Source: Mycolicibacterium fluoranthenivorans
GTDB taxonomy: Bacteria > Actinomycetota > Actinomycetes > Mycobacteriales > Mycobacteriaceae
Direction of reading: 5' to 3'
Length of the DNA: 64,000 bases
Assembly (NCBI RefSeq): GCF_011758805.1
Contig: NZ_JAANOW010000001.1
Location: 744,001 to 808,000, forward strand
Part shown: in pieces, positions 52,496 to 62,999 of the stretch
How the letters are laid out: each line of letters starts with the position of its first letter
How positions within the stretch are numbered: the first letter of the stretch is position 1
Position numbers and translations under genes: made by a program
The notes under the pieces: model-generated
What the model saw: only the letters and a program-made list of their open reading frames with translations
The model's database searches: none
Told to the model about the DNA's origin: nothing

Positions 52496-53296
52496 ATGAC
52501 GGTGTTCGACGACGGGATCGCCCTGGAAGCCCTGGGCGACGGCCTGTTACGAGGGCGGACGGTTCCGCAATGGGCGAATATGGTGGGCCCGTTCGGCGGG
52601 ATCACCGCGGCCACACTGCTGCGGGCCGTCGAGCTCCAGAGTGACGTGCACGGGTTTCCGGTGGCGCTCACGGTGAACTATCTGGCGCCGATCGCCGACG
52701 GGGATTTCGACATTCGGGCACGGGCCGTGCGAACCAACCGGTCCAACCAGCACTGGTACGTCGAATTGAGTCAGAACGGTGAGGTGAAGACCACGGCGAC
52801 CGCGGTGTTCGCGGTACGCCGGGAGACCTGGGCCGACACCGAGATCGGCCGCCCGGACGTGGGCGCCCCGGAGTCGATCGAGGACGCGAGCGCCGGGTTC
52901 GGGGTGGCATGGACCAGGAATTACGACCTTCGATTCATCGATGGTGCCTTGCCCGCTGCCGGTGCCGGTGAGTCAACGACATCGACGACGACGTTGTGGG
53001 TTCGCGATCGACCTGCCCGCCCGATCGATTTCGCCTCACTCACCTCGCTGTGCGACATCTTCTATCCGCGTCTCTGGCTGCGGCGCGGGCAGCTGCTGCC
53101 TGCGGGCACCATCTCGTTCACCGCGTACTTCCATGCGGGTCCGGCTGAACTGGCCGAGCAGGGTGACGGATACCTGCTCGCCACGGCACGTGCCCAGGGG
53201 TTCTCGGGTGGGCACTTCGATCAATCGGCGCAGATCTGGAGCCGGGCGGGCGATCTGCTGGCGACCACGCATCAGCTGGTCTATTACAAGGCCTGA
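52496..53296 (+). CDS. Acyl-CoA thioesterase-like double-hotdog protein
   Basis: 266 residues from ATG 52496 (GTG 52487 possible). Hotdog 1: MVGPFGGITAATLLRAVELQ...ALTVNYLAPIADGDFDIRARAVRTNRSNQHWYVELSQNG; hotdog 2: FTAYFHAGPAELAEQGDGYLLATARAQGFSGGHFDQSAQIWSRAGDLLATTHQLVYYKA. Third TesB-like member in the window. A hairpin with an A-run lies directly after its stop, shared with the convergent STAS unit. Confidence 0.83.
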   Translation: MTVFDDGIALEALGDGLLRGRTVPQWANMVGPFGGITAATLLRAVELQSDVHGFPVALTVNYLAPIADGDFDIRARAVRTNRSNQHWYVELSQNGEVKTTATAVFAVRRETWADTEIGRPDVGAPESIEDASAGFGVAWTRNYDLRFIDGALPAAGAGESTTSTTTLWVRDRPARPIDFASLTSLCDIFYPRLWLRRGQLLPAGTISFTAYFHAGPAELAEQGDGYLLATARAQGFSGGHFDQSAQIWSRAGDLLATTHQLVYYKA

Positions 53297-53315
53297 ACGC
53301 GCTGGGCTGAACATG

Positions 53316-53359
53316 AAAAAAGCCTGACCAGCGAGTCGCGCGACTCGCCGGTCAGGCTT
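53316..53359 (-). terminator. Strong T-tailed terminator of the STAS / mini-ORF unit
   Basis: AAGCCTGACC (53320-53329) pairs with GGTCAGGCTT (53350-53359), and an inner 18-base perfect palindrome (53331-53348) completes a long stem with one mismatch. On the minus strand it is followed by a run of six T, which is rare in this GC-rich genome and marks a true intrinsic terminator for the leftward transcript. Confidence 0.85.
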
Positions 53360-53372
53360 CCTGGTGATGCGG

Positions 53373-53435
53373 TTAGTGGGCGTGCTTGCGGTGACGGCGA
53401 ACCAGCGCGGTCAACCAGCGAACATCGAGCAACAT
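53373..53435 (-). CDS. Probable 20-residue mini-protein (MLLDVRWLTALVRR...)
   Basis: ATG 53433-53435 opens a 20-codon frame ending TAA 53373-53375, rich in Arg, His and Leu (second half VRRHRKHAH). AAAGGCGG lies 5 bases before the ATG, as good as any site in the window. It starts 18 bases after the STAS stop and ends just before the terminator hairpin, so it is the last element of the STAS transcript. It is too short for standard gene callers. Function unknown; it is basic and amphipathic. Confidence 0.5.
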   Translation of the reverse strand: MLLDVRWLTALVRRHRKHAH

Positions 53436-53453
53436 GTGATCCGCCTTTCTTTG

Positions 53454-53876
53454 TTATGCGGTCTTGTGCAGGAGCGGGAGCAGGCGCCGGCGGGCCAGGG
53501 TGCCCTCGGCGAAGTGATGCAGCGCCTCGGGTACCGATGCGGTGATCGGGAAGGCGTCGTCGAGGAGCCGCAGAATGTCGAGCACCTGCGGGCTGGCCAC
53601 CAGTGCCCATTCGACACCGGCGAGGTCGCACTCGTCATCGAGTCCGTAGAGCAGGGACACGCCGCGCGCGGACAGTCCCGTCACGCCACTGAGATCGAGG
53701 ACGAACGGCTTCTCGGTGAGCACCATCTGCCGGACCCGATGCGTGAGTAGGTCGAAGTTGGCGTCGTCGATGACTCCGGTGAGCGTCGCCACGGTCGCCA
53801 GATGGCGGCACTGTGCGCGCAGCTGGGCACCGTCACAGTTGACCGCCGGATTGCCGTACCTGAATGCGATCGTCAT
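53454..53876 (-). CDS. STAS-domain protein with degenerate phosphorylation loop
   Basis: 140 residues from ATG 53876 (GGGAGG upstream). STAS core DLSGVTGLSARG at residues 61-72: where active RsbV-type proteins carry D-S-S/T-G, this has S-A-R-G, so the phospho-acceptor is absent. It is a paralogue of the protein at 73-498 in length and layout. It may bind a partner without being switched by phosphorylation (inference). It is followed by the 20-residue ORF and terminator. Confidence 0.78.
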   Translation of the reverse strand: MTIAFRYGNPAVNCDGAQLRAQCRHLATVATLTGVIDDANFDLLTHRVRQMVLTEKPFVLDLSGVTGLSARGVSLLYGLDDECDLAGVEWALVASPQVLDILRLLDDAFPITASVPEALHHFAEGTLARRRLLPLLHKTA

Positions 53877-54098
53877 GTAATGCCTCCCTTCGGTGCTTCG
53901 AACTAACACCGAAGTTATCCGGCGAATTTAAGGTACCTGGGAGTACGCATTAATACTTTGCTAAGAACTGCGCCTGATGAGCCGGTAAGGTTTTGCTGAG
54001 AGTTTTCTATTCTGTTGCAGCACAACAGATTTCGTCTTCTCTAAGAGTACTCCTCAATAATTGACGGCAACTTACCGTTGAGTAGCCTCAATCCGGTC
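53877..54098. other. AT-rich leader/promoter region of the STAS unit
   Basis: 222 bases between the STAS start and the end of the polD-like gene. It is markedly AT-rich at 53930-54065. It contains inverted repeats CTTCGGTG/CACCGAAG (53888-53895 with 53907-53914), just upstream of the ribosome site, and CTGTTG/CAACAG (54012-54017 with 54023-54028). No SigF-type motif was found. It probably holds the STAS promoter and a structured 5' leader. Confidence 0.45.
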
Positions 54099-55337
54099 TC
54101 AGCGTCGAAATTGTCCGCCGGTGTAACCGACCCAGGGCGAATAGTCGGCGATCAGTGGTTCCTGTGGCGGGCGTTGGTCTTCGGGAACGTGCTGCAGATT
54201 GACGCGTACCCGGTACCAGATCGAACTCGGGCCACGCATCCCGTCGACCAGCACGTCGACCGGTGCGAGCAGGTCGGCGGCCGCGGGGTGGCGAGCCCGC
54301 CACACGTCCAATGCGGCCAGCGCCTCATCCCGGGTCTTGGTGCGGGCGACCTCGATGAGCGGCATCTGTGACACTCGCCGGCCCGTGCCACCGGACGCCT
54401 TCGCCGGCTTCGCTCGCTTCTCTGCGGGCCCGAATTTCTGGGCCAGGGCGAGCAGTGGCTCCAGCCCGCCCGGCGCGTCGTCCATGCCCTCCCACGGATC
54501 GCCGATATCGGCCAGCCGTGCGGGCACGGTCGCGATGGTGAAGGCCTCGGCTCGGCACCCCGGTACCTCCGCCCAGTGCAGCGGAGTGGAGACCCGGGCG
54601 TCCGGGGTGGCCCGCACCGAGTACGCCGAGGCGACGGTGCGGTCCTTGGCGTTCTGGTTGAAGTCCACGAAGACGCGCTCACCGCGTTCTTCCTTCCACC
54701 AGCGCGCCGTGGCGAGGTGCGGCGCGCGCTGCTCGACCGCCCGGGCCACCGTCTCGGCGGCCAGCCGGAGCTGTCTGAACGGCCAGTGCGGGTGGATCCG
54801 GGCATAGATGTGGAATCCGCGCGAACCCGAGGTCTTCGGCCACGCCGTCAGACCGTGATCGTCGAGCACCTCACGCGCCACCTGTGCCACGGCGAGGATC
54901 TGCTCCCATTCCACCCCGGGCATCGGATCCAGATCGATCCGCAATTCATCGGGATGGTCCAGGTCGGCGGCCCGCACCGGATGTGGGTTGAGGTCGACGC
55001 AACCGAGGTTGACCGCCCAGACCAGTCCCGCCGCATCGGTGAGCACGGCTTCCTTGGCCGACGTGCCGGAGGCGTACTTGAGCTCGGCGACCTCGATCCA
55101 GTCCGGCCGCTTCTCCGGGGCACGTTTCTGGAAGATCGCCTCCTGGGAGATGCCCTTGACGAAACGCTTGAGGATCATCGGCCGGTCCGCGACACCGCGC
55201 AGCGCCCCATCGGCGACGGCGAGGTAGTAGTCGATCAGCTGCCGTTTGGTGACCCCTGCGTCGGGGAAGACCACTTTGCTCGGATTGCTGATCGGTACCT
55301 GCCGGCCGCCCACCTCCAGCGAGACCGCTTCGGCCAT
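54099..55337 (-). CDS. LigD-type polymerase-domain protein (AEP primase/polymerase, PolD2/Rv0269c-like)
   Basis: 412 residues from ATG 55337; the longer frame is spurious. Archaeo-eukaryotic-primase polymerase domain: metal Asp pair D135/D137 in RIDLDPMPG, third Asp D225 in VFVDFNQNAKD, and nucleotide contact SGSRGFHIYAR. No ligase or nuclease domain, so it is a stand-alone PolDom protein, preferring ribonucleotides and acting in gap filling or NHEJ-like repair. The adjacent divergent fadD2 reproduces the M. tuberculosis Rv0269c-Rv0270 order, supporting orthology. The last about 110 residues (KASGGTGRRVSQ... onward) are an extra tail. Confidence 0.88.
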   Translation of the reverse strand: MAEAVSLEVGGRQVPISNPSKVVFPDAGVTKRQLIDYYLAVADGALRGVADRPMILKRFVKGISQEAIFQKRAPEKRPDWIEVAELKYASGTSAKEAVLTDAAGLVWAVNLGCVDLNPHPVRAADLDHPDELRIDLDPMPGVEWEQILAVAQVAREVLDDHGLTAWPKTSGSRGFHIYARIHPHWPFRQLRLAAETVARAVEQRAPHLATARWWKEERGERVFVDFNQNAKDRTVASAYSVRATPDARVSTPLHWAEVPGCRAEAFTIATVPARLADIGDPWEGMDDAPGGLEPLLALAQKFGPAEKRAKPAKASGGTGRRVSQMPLIEVARTKTRDEALAALDVWRARHPAAADLLAPVDVLVDGMRGPSSIWYRVRVNLQHVPEDQRPPQEPLIADYSPWVGYTGGQFRR

Positions 55338-55391
55338 GGCCCCATGGTAGTTACCGACCCGGGTGCGACGTGTGTCACATATTGTGGCCAT

Positions 55392-57062
55392 ATGCCCAGT
55401 CTTTTCGACCTGCCGGCGCAGGTGGCCGCGAAAGCCCAGCAGTACTTCGACCGCGGCTCGGCGGAGCTGCACTACGCCCGCAAGATGTTCGAAGCGGGCG
55501 CATTCAAGCTCGAGCCGCCGCAGAACTTCGTGGCCATGCTCGCCGACATCCGCCGCTGGGGAGAGTTCGGCATGATCCCGGCCCTCAACGCGCGGCGTTA
55601 CCCGGACCGACCCGCCATCATCGACGACGACGGCGAGATCACCTTCGCCGAACTGGATGAAGCTGCGCACGCCGTGGCCAACGGCCTGCGCAATATGGGC
55701 GTCAGAGGCGGCGACGGTGTCGCGCTGCTGATCCGCAACCACCGCTGGTTTCTGATCAGCGTCTACGGCGCGGCCCGGGTCGGAGCCCGCATCATCCTGC
55801 TCAACAGCGAGTTCTCCGGCCCGCAGATCAAAGAGGTGTCCGAGCGTGAGGGCGCCAAGCTGGTCATTTACGACGACGAGTACACCGCGGCGGTGGCGCA
55901 GGCCGAACCCGCACTGGGCAAGCTGCGCGCCCTGGCCACCAACCCGGACACGGACGCGCCGTCGGGCAGTACCGACGACGCCCTGGCCGATCTCATCAAG
56001 CGCAGCAGCAAGCAGCCCGCGCCCAAGGCCACCAAACACTCCTCGGTGATCATCCTGACCAGCGGCACCACCGGTACCCCCAAAGGCGCCAACCGGAGCA
56101 CCCCGCCGTCGCTCGCGCCGATCGGCGGCGTGCTGTCACACGTGCCCTTCAAGTCCGGCGAGGTGACCTCGCTGCCGGCCCCGATGTTCCACGCACTCGG
56201 CTTCCTGCACGCCACCATCGCGATGATGTTGGGCACCACCCTGGTGCTGCGCCGCCGTTTCAAACCGGCCACCGTGCTCGCCGATATCGAGAAGCACAAG
56301 GTGACCGCGATCGTGGTCGTGCCGGTGATGCTGTCCCGGATACTCGACGAGTTGGAGAAAACCCAGCCGAAGCCCAATCTGTCCAGCCTGCGGATCGTGT
56401 TCGTATCCGGTTCGCAGCTGGGTGCGGAGCTGGCCACCCGGGCATTGAAGGACCTGGGTCCGGTGATCTACAACCTGTACGGGTCCACCGAGATCGCGTT
56501 CGCCTCCATCGCCCGGCCCAAGGACCTGTCCAAGAATCCTGCGACGGTGGGTCCCCCGGTCAAAGGCATCACAGTGAAAATCCTGGACGACAACGGGATT
56601 GAGCTTCCGCAGGGCGAGATCGGCCGCATCTTCGTGCGTAACACCTTCCCGTTCGAGGGGTATACCGGCGGCGGCGGTAAGCAGATCATCGACGGAATGC
56701 TGTCCTCCGGTGATGTCGGATACTTCGACGAAGGCGGTCTGCTGTACGTATCGGGCCGCGACGACGAGATGATCGTGTGCGGTGGCGAGAACGTCTTCCC
56801 CGCCGAGGTCGAGGACCTCATCAGCGGGCACCCGGAGGTGGTCGAGGCCACCGCCCTGGGCGTAGAGGACAAAGAGTGGGGGCACCGGCTGCGTGCTTTC
56901 GTGGTGAAGACCGAGGGTGCGTCCGTCGACGAAGAGGCGATCAAGACGTATGTCAAGGAGAATCTCGCCCGCTACAAGGTGCCGCGAGAGGTGATCTTCC
57001 TCGACGAGCTGCCCCGTAACCCGACCGGCAAGATCCTCAAACGCGAGCTGCGTGAACTGTGA
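55392..57062 (+). CDS. fadD2: Fatty-acid CoA/AMP ligase FadD2
   Basis: 556 residues. Activates a fatty acid with ATP. AMP-binding signature ILTSGTTGTPKGANRS (about 221-236), YGSTEIAFASIARP, GYFDEGGLLYVSGRDDEMIVCGGENVFPAEVE, and C-terminal catalytic Lys in PRNPTGKILKREL. Long N-terminal helix before the core as in FadD2. Order polD2-like / fadD2 / (ctaD, SDR) / fadE6 matches M. tuberculosis Rv0269c-Rv0270-Rv0271c apart from the two inserted genes. ATG 55392. Confidence 0.92.
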   Translation: MPSLFDLPAQVAAKAQQYFDRGSAELHYARKMFEAGAFKLEPPQNFVAMLADIRRWGEFGMIPALNARRYPDRPAIIDDDGEITFAELDEAAHAVANGLRNMGVRGGDGVALLIRNHRWFLISVYGAARVGARIILLNSEFSGPQIKEVSEREGAKLVIYDDEYTAAVAQAEPALGKLRALATNPDTDAPSGSTDDALADLIKRSSKQPAPKATKHSSVIILTSGTTGTPKGANRSTPPSLAPIGGVLSHVPFKSGEVTSLPAPMFHALGFLHATIAMMLGTTLVLRRRFKPATVLADIEKHKVTAIVVVPVMLSRILDELEKTQPKPNLSSLRIVFVSGSQLGAELATRALKDLGPVIYNLYGSTEIAFASIARPKDLSKNPATVGPPVKGITVKILDDNGIELPQGEIGRIFVRNTFPFEGYTGGGGKQIIDGMLSSGDVGYFDEGGLLYVSGRDDEMIVCGGENVFPAEVEDLISGHPEVVEATALGVEDKEWGHRLRAFVVKTEGASVDEEAIKTYVKENLARYKVPREVIFLDELPRNPTGKILKRELREL

Positions 57063-57092
57063 TGCCCTGAAGATCCCCCGGTCGGCTGCGCA

Positions 57093-57112
57093 GTCGGGAC
57101 TTTAGTCCCTAG
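57093..57112. promoter_or_regulatory. DosR box upstream of ctaD
   Basis: GTCGGGACTTTAGTCCCTAG agrees with the DosR consensus TTSGGGACTWWAGTCCCSAA at 17 of 20 positions, including all of the central GGGACTTTAGTCCC. It lies 80 bases before the ctaD start codon and 30 bases after the fadD2 stop. A dosR gene is present 10 kb away in the same window. Confidence 0.8.
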
Positions 57113-57141
57113 ATCGAGACGCGGACAGGTCGCAGAGTTGA

Positions 57142-58896
<1,755 letters not shown>

Positions 58897-58970
58897 CCGA
58901 CCCGAGGGTCCCGACCGGGGGTGATGGCCGTTCGGGAATAGAGGACCGGGCGCGCGGGTAACACTATGTC

Positions 58971-59750
58971 ATGAACATCGACCTCTCCGGAAAGACCGCA
59001 CTCGTCACCGGCTCCACCCAAGGCATCGGTTTGGCCATTGCCGAGGGTTTGGCCCGCAGCGGGGCGCGGGTGGCGGTCAACGGCCGCACCGCAGCCCGCG
59101 TCGACGAAGCCGTGCGCGGTCTCGGCGGCACCGCCTTCGGGGTGGCCGCCGATGTCAGCACGGAGGAGGGCGCGGCACAACTGCTTGCCGAACTGCCCGA
59201 GGTCGACATCCTGGTGAACAATCTCGGCATCTTCGGCGCGGTACCGGCTCGCGAGATCACCGATGCGCAGTGGCGCACCTACTTCGAGGTCAATGTGCTT
59301 GCCGCAGTGCGGCTCATCCGCGCCTACCTGCCGGGCATGGCGGACCGCGGCTGGGGCCGGGCGATCCAGATCGCCAGTGACTCGGCCATCGTCATCCCGG
59401 AGGAGATGATCCACTACGGCGTCTCCAAGACCGCGTTGCTGGCGGTGTCCCGGGGCTTCGCCAAGGACGCCGCGGGCACCGGAGTGACCGTCAACTCGGT
59501 GATCGCCGGACCGACGCACACCGCCGGGGTCGAGGACTTCGTCTACGAGTTGGTGGACAAGTCGCTGCCGTGGGAGGAGGCGCAGCGCGAGTTCATGGTC
59601 AAGTACCGGCCGCAGTCCCTGTTGCAGCGGCTCATCGAGCCGGCCGAGATCGCGAACATGGTGACCTATCTGGCATCGCCGCTGGCCTCGGCCACCACCG
59701 GAGGGGCGCTGCGGGTCGACGGCGGGTACGTCGACTCGATCCTGCCCTGA
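58971..59750 (+). CDS. SDR-family oxidoreductase (canonical)
   Basis: 259 residues. TGSTQGIGLAIAEGL (nucleotide binding), LVNNLGIFG, catalytic Ser in QIASDSA, and YGVSK with the complete YxxxK. Ends TTGGALRVDGGYVDSI, typical of classical SDRs. Substrate unknown. Same strand as ctaD, 74 bases downstream; converges with fadE6. Confidence 0.9.
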   Translation: MNIDLSGKTALVTGSTQGIGLAIAEGLARSGARVAVNGRTAARVDEAVRGLGGTAFGVAADVSTEEGAAQLLAELPEVDILVNNLGIFGAVPAREITDAQWRTYFEVNVLAAVRLIRAYLPGMADRGWGRAIQIASDSAIVIPEEMIHYGVSKTALLAVSRGFAKDAAGTGVTVNSVIAGPTHTAGVEDFVYELVDKSLPWEEAQREFMVKYRPQSLLQRLIEPAEIANMVTYLASPLASATTGGALRVDGGYVDSILP

Positions 59751-59759
59751 GCGACGCGA

Positions 59760-61958
59760 TTACGGGTCGCGGGGCAGGCCCAGCAGGCGTTCGGCGATGA
59801 TGTTCAGCTGGACCTCGGTGGTGCCGCCGTAGATGGTGGTCGCCCGGCTGAACAGCAGATAGTCGGCCCACTTCCCGGTGATCTGTTGCTTGTCGCCGAC
59901 GGCGCCGTCGGTGCCGAACGACGACACCCCGAACTCGGCGTAACCCTGCCCGGTCTTCATCGACAACAGTTTGGAGATGGCCGCGGCGGGCATCGGATCG
60001 CCACCGGCCAGGGTGAGCAGCGTCGAGCGCAAGTTGAGCACCTTGGCGGCGTAGCCCTCGGCGATGAGCTTGCCCGCGTGATTCTGCTCGATCTGATCGA
60101 ACTGTCCTTCAGCCAGGAACGCCACGAACTGATCCAGGCTGGCCAGGAACGGCGGTTCGCCGCTGCCGATGGACACCCGCTCGTTGGTCAGGGTGTTGCG
60201 GCTGACCTCCCACCCGCGGTCGACCTCGCCGAGCACCATCGAGTCCGGGACGAACACATCGTCGATGAACACGGTGTTGAACAAGGCGTCGCCGGTCAGC
60301 TCGCGCAGCGGTTTCACCTCCACGCCAGGCGATTTCATGTCCAACAGGAAATAGGTGATGCCGTTGTGCTTCGGGGCACTCGGGTCGGTGCGGGCCAGTA
60401 GCGCGCCCCACTGGGAGAACTGTGCACCGGTGGTCCAGATCTTCTGCCCGGTGATCCGCCAGCCGCCGTCGACCTTGGTGGCCTTCGTGGTCAGGCTGGC
60501 CAGGTCCGAGCCGGCGCCGGGCTCGGAAAACAGCTGGCACCAGATCATCTCGCCGCGGAAGGTGGGGGACAGGAACTGCTGCTGCTGTTCGTCGGTGCCG
60601 TAGGCCACGATGGACGGGATGATCCAGGCCGCGATGCCCATGTTGGGGCGGGCGACCTTCCCGGTGCTGAACTCCTGGGCGGTGATGATCTGTTCGACGG
60701 GGCCGGCGTTGCGTCCCCACGGTGTGGGCAGATGCGGCTGCACCCAGCCGCCCTCGGCGATTGCGGCGTTACGCTCTTCGCGCGGAATGGCTTTCAACGC
60801 TGCAACCTCGGCGCGAATCTCCTCGCGGAGCTTCTCGGTGTCCGGGTCGAGATCGATGTTGAGGGTGCGCAGCCCGGAGCTGGTGGCGGTGTCGACGACA
60901 AGCTGCGGGTAGTCGGCAGCCCGGCCGAAGCTGGCCGCGAGAATCAGCGAGCGACGGTAGAAGATGTTGGTGTCGTGCTCCCAGGTGAAGCCGATACCAC
61001 CGTGCACCTGGATGCACTCCTGGGCGCAGTGCTGAGAGGCGACGGGGGCGAGCGTGCCCGCGACGGCGGCGGCGAACTCCCACCTGGAATCGGGATCGCC
61101 GTTGCGGAGTTCGTCCAGCGCCCGCGACGCGTCCCACACCGCGGCGGTGGCACGCTCGGTCTCGGCGATCATGCCCGAGCACTTGTGCTTGATGGCCTGG
61201 AACTGGCCGATGGGGCGGCCGAACTGCTCACGGATCTTGGCGTACTCGGTCGCGGTGTCGGTGGCCCAGCGGGCGACGCCGACACACTCGGCAGACAGCA
61301 GCGTGGCGATGAGCGCACGGGCATGGGTACGGGTGAGGTTGGACAACACCTTGTCGAGGCCCACCTCGACGGCATTGGCCCGGACATGCGCCACCGGGCG
61401 CAACGGGTCGATGCTGGCCACCGGCTCGAGCTCCAGGGTGTCGGCATCCAGGACAACCCATTGCACGCTGCTGGCTTCACCCAGGCCGGACACCGGGAGC
61501 ACCAGCACCGACGCCTGTCCGGCCGCGGGGACCGCACGGACCTCACCGCGGATGACGAGCTTGTCGTCGGTGGCGGTGGCCGTCAGTCCGGAGTCGATGG
61601 CGTAGGCGGCGATGGTGTCACCGGCGGCCAGGCCCTGCAACAGCGGGGACTTCGGGTCGTTCGCGGAGATCAGTGCGCTGGCGATGGCCGAAGGCACAAA
61701 CGGGCCCGGCACCGCGCCGTAGCCGAACTCGGCCAGGGTGATCGCCAGCTCGAGGATGCCGAAGCCTTGTCCGCCAACCTCTTCGGCGAGGTGTACCCCC
61801 TGCAGGCCCTGTTCGGCCGCGGCCTTCCAGTAGCTCGGCGGGTTGGAGATCGGCGTCTCCAGTGCCTCGTGCAGGACGTCGGCGGGAGCCACCTTGGCCA
61901 CCAGGGACCGGACCGAGTCGGCCAGGTCGTTGTGCTCAGGATTGATCGCGATAGGCAT
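59760..61958 (-). CDS. fadE6: Double acyl-CoA dehydrogenase FadE6
   Basis: 732 residues made of two acyl-CoA dehydrogenase halves, as in FadE6 (about 730 residues). First half about 1-370 (AKIREQFGRPIGQFQAIKH, QVHGGIGFTWEHD); second half from about 375 (WCQLFSEPGAGSDLASL, GQKIWTTGAQFSQWG, C-terminal YGGTTEVQLNIIAERLLGLP). Oxidises an acyl-CoA at the alpha-beta bond; substrate not known. Location near fadD2 matches Rv0270/Rv0271c. The upstream sequence 61974-61990 has TTAACCGGTCGGTC, a TetR-type half-palindrome. Confidence 0.92.
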   Translation of the reverse strand: MPIAINPEHNDLADSVRSLVAKVAPADVLHEALETPISNPPSYWKAAAEQGLQGVHLAEEVGGQGFGILELAITLAEFGYGAVPGPFVPSAIASALISANDPKSPLLQGLAAGDTIAAYAIDSGLTATATDDKLVIRGEVRAVPAAGQASVLVLPVSGLGEASSVQWVVLDADTLELEPVASIDPLRPVAHVRANAVEVGLDKVLSNLTRTHARALIATLLSAECVGVARWATDTATEYAKIREQFGRPIGQFQAIKHKCSGMIAETERATAAVWDASRALDELRNGDPDSRWEFAAAVAGTLAPVASQHCAQECIQVHGGIGFTWEHDTNIFYRRSLILAASFGRAADYPQLVVDTATSSGLRTLNIDLDPDTEKLREEIRAEVAALKAIPREERNAAIAEGGWVQPHLPTPWGRNAGPVEQIITAQEFSTGKVARPNMGIAAWIIPSIVAYGTDEQQQQFLSPTFRGEMIWCQLFSEPGAGSDLASLTTKATKVDGGWRITGQKIWTTGAQFSQWGALLARTDPSAPKHNGITYFLLDMKSPGVEVKPLRELTGDALFNTVFIDDVFVPDSMVLGEVDRGWEVSRNTLTNERVSIGSGEPPFLASLDQFVAFLAEGQFDQIEQNHAGKLIAEGYAAKVLNLRSTLLTLAGGDPMPAAAISKLLSMKTGQGYAEFGVSSFGTDGAVGDKQQITGKWADYLLFSRATTIYGGTTEVQLNIIAERLLGLPRDP

Positions 61959-62030
61959 ATGTGCCCTTCCCTATTAACCGGTCGGTCGGGAACGAGGGTA
62001 CCCCGACGTGACGGGCGCCACTTCAGGGGG

Positions 62031-62999
62031 CTATCTCACTTCGTTAACCAGGTGGGCCAGGGGTTCGCCGTCACGCAGGCGGCGGCAGTTCTCGACGGCC
62101 ATCTCCAGATATCTGCGCATGGTGTCGACCGTGTACCAGGTGACGTGTGGGGTCACCACCACGTTGTCGAGGGTGAGCAGGGCAGCGCCCGCGGGCACCG
62201 GTTCCTCGGCGAACACGTCGAGCCCGGCTGCGGCCAGGTGCCCGGATCGCAGCACCTCGACCAGGGCCTCCTCGTCGACGATCGGCCCGCGTGACGTGTT
62301 GACCAGGACGGCACCCGGCTTCATCGCCGCCAGCTCGTCGGGGCCGATCAGATGACGGGTGTGTTCGTTGAGCGGCAGATGCAACGAGACGATATCGGCG
62401 GCCGCCAGCAGGTCGGGCAGTGCGCGCCAGCCGGGCGTCCCGTCGTCGCGGGTGCTGGTGTGCACCACCTGGCCGCCCATGGCCAGCACGATGCGCTCGA
62501 CCTGCTTGGCGATGTTGCCGTAACCGACCAGCCCCACCGTGCAGCCGCCGATATCGCGGACGGTCTCACCCAGACTGGGATCCGACGGCCAGCCGCGGCC
62601 CTCTCGAGTGGCCCGGTCCAGCGCCGGCAGCCGGCGCAATGCGGCCAGCATGAGGAGCAGGGTGCCCTCGGCGACCGACGGCGCGTTGGCCCCTGGCATA
62701 TTCGCCACCGCGATACCGCGTCGGGTGGCGGTGTCGACGTCGATGGTGTTCACGCCGGCGCCCAGCTTGTGGATCAGCCTGGCGCGCGTAGCCCGTTCCA
62801 GGTCGGGGCCCGACAGGGGCCGCAGCACGTGCCAGATCACGTCGGCGCCGGGCAGTTCGCGGTGGAAGGTCTCGTCGTCATCCTCGGCGCACCACCGGAT
62901 ATCGAGCCAATCAGATTCCGGTGCAACGAAATCCAGAACCTTCGCGCCTGGGGTGAAATGGGCGAGGACCTTGACTACTTCCACCGCTTCGCGATCCAT
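62031..62999 (-). CDS. D-isomer-specific 2-hydroxyacid dehydrogenase
   Basis: 322 residues from ATG 62999. Complete triad regions: GCTVGLVGYGNIAKQVERIVLAMG (Rossmann), LVNTSRGPIVDEEALVEVL (Arg), LDVFAEEPVPAGAALLTLDNVVVTPHV (Glu and catalytic His). Member of the phosphoglycerate/glyoxylate dehydrogenase-type family. Its start overlaps the end of the upstream alpha/beta hydrolase by 25 bases, so the two are co-translated. A GTG at 62984 is an alternative start. Confidence 0.87.
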   Translation of the reverse strand: MDREAVEVVKVLAHFTPGAKVLDFVAPESDWLDIRWCAEDDDETFHRELPGADVIWHVLRPLSGPDLERATRARLIHKLGAGVNTIDVDTATRRGIAVANMPGANAPSVAEGTLLLMLAALRRLPALDRATREGRGWPSDPSLGETVRDIGGCTVGLVGYGNIAKQVERIVLAMGGQVVHTSTRDDGTPGWRALPDLLAAADIVSLHLPLNEHTRHLIGPDELAAMKPGAVLVNTSRGPIVDEEALVEVLRSGHLAAAGLDVFAEEPVPAGAALLTLDNVVVTPHVTWYTVDTMRRYLEMAVENCRRLRDGEPLAHLVNEVR

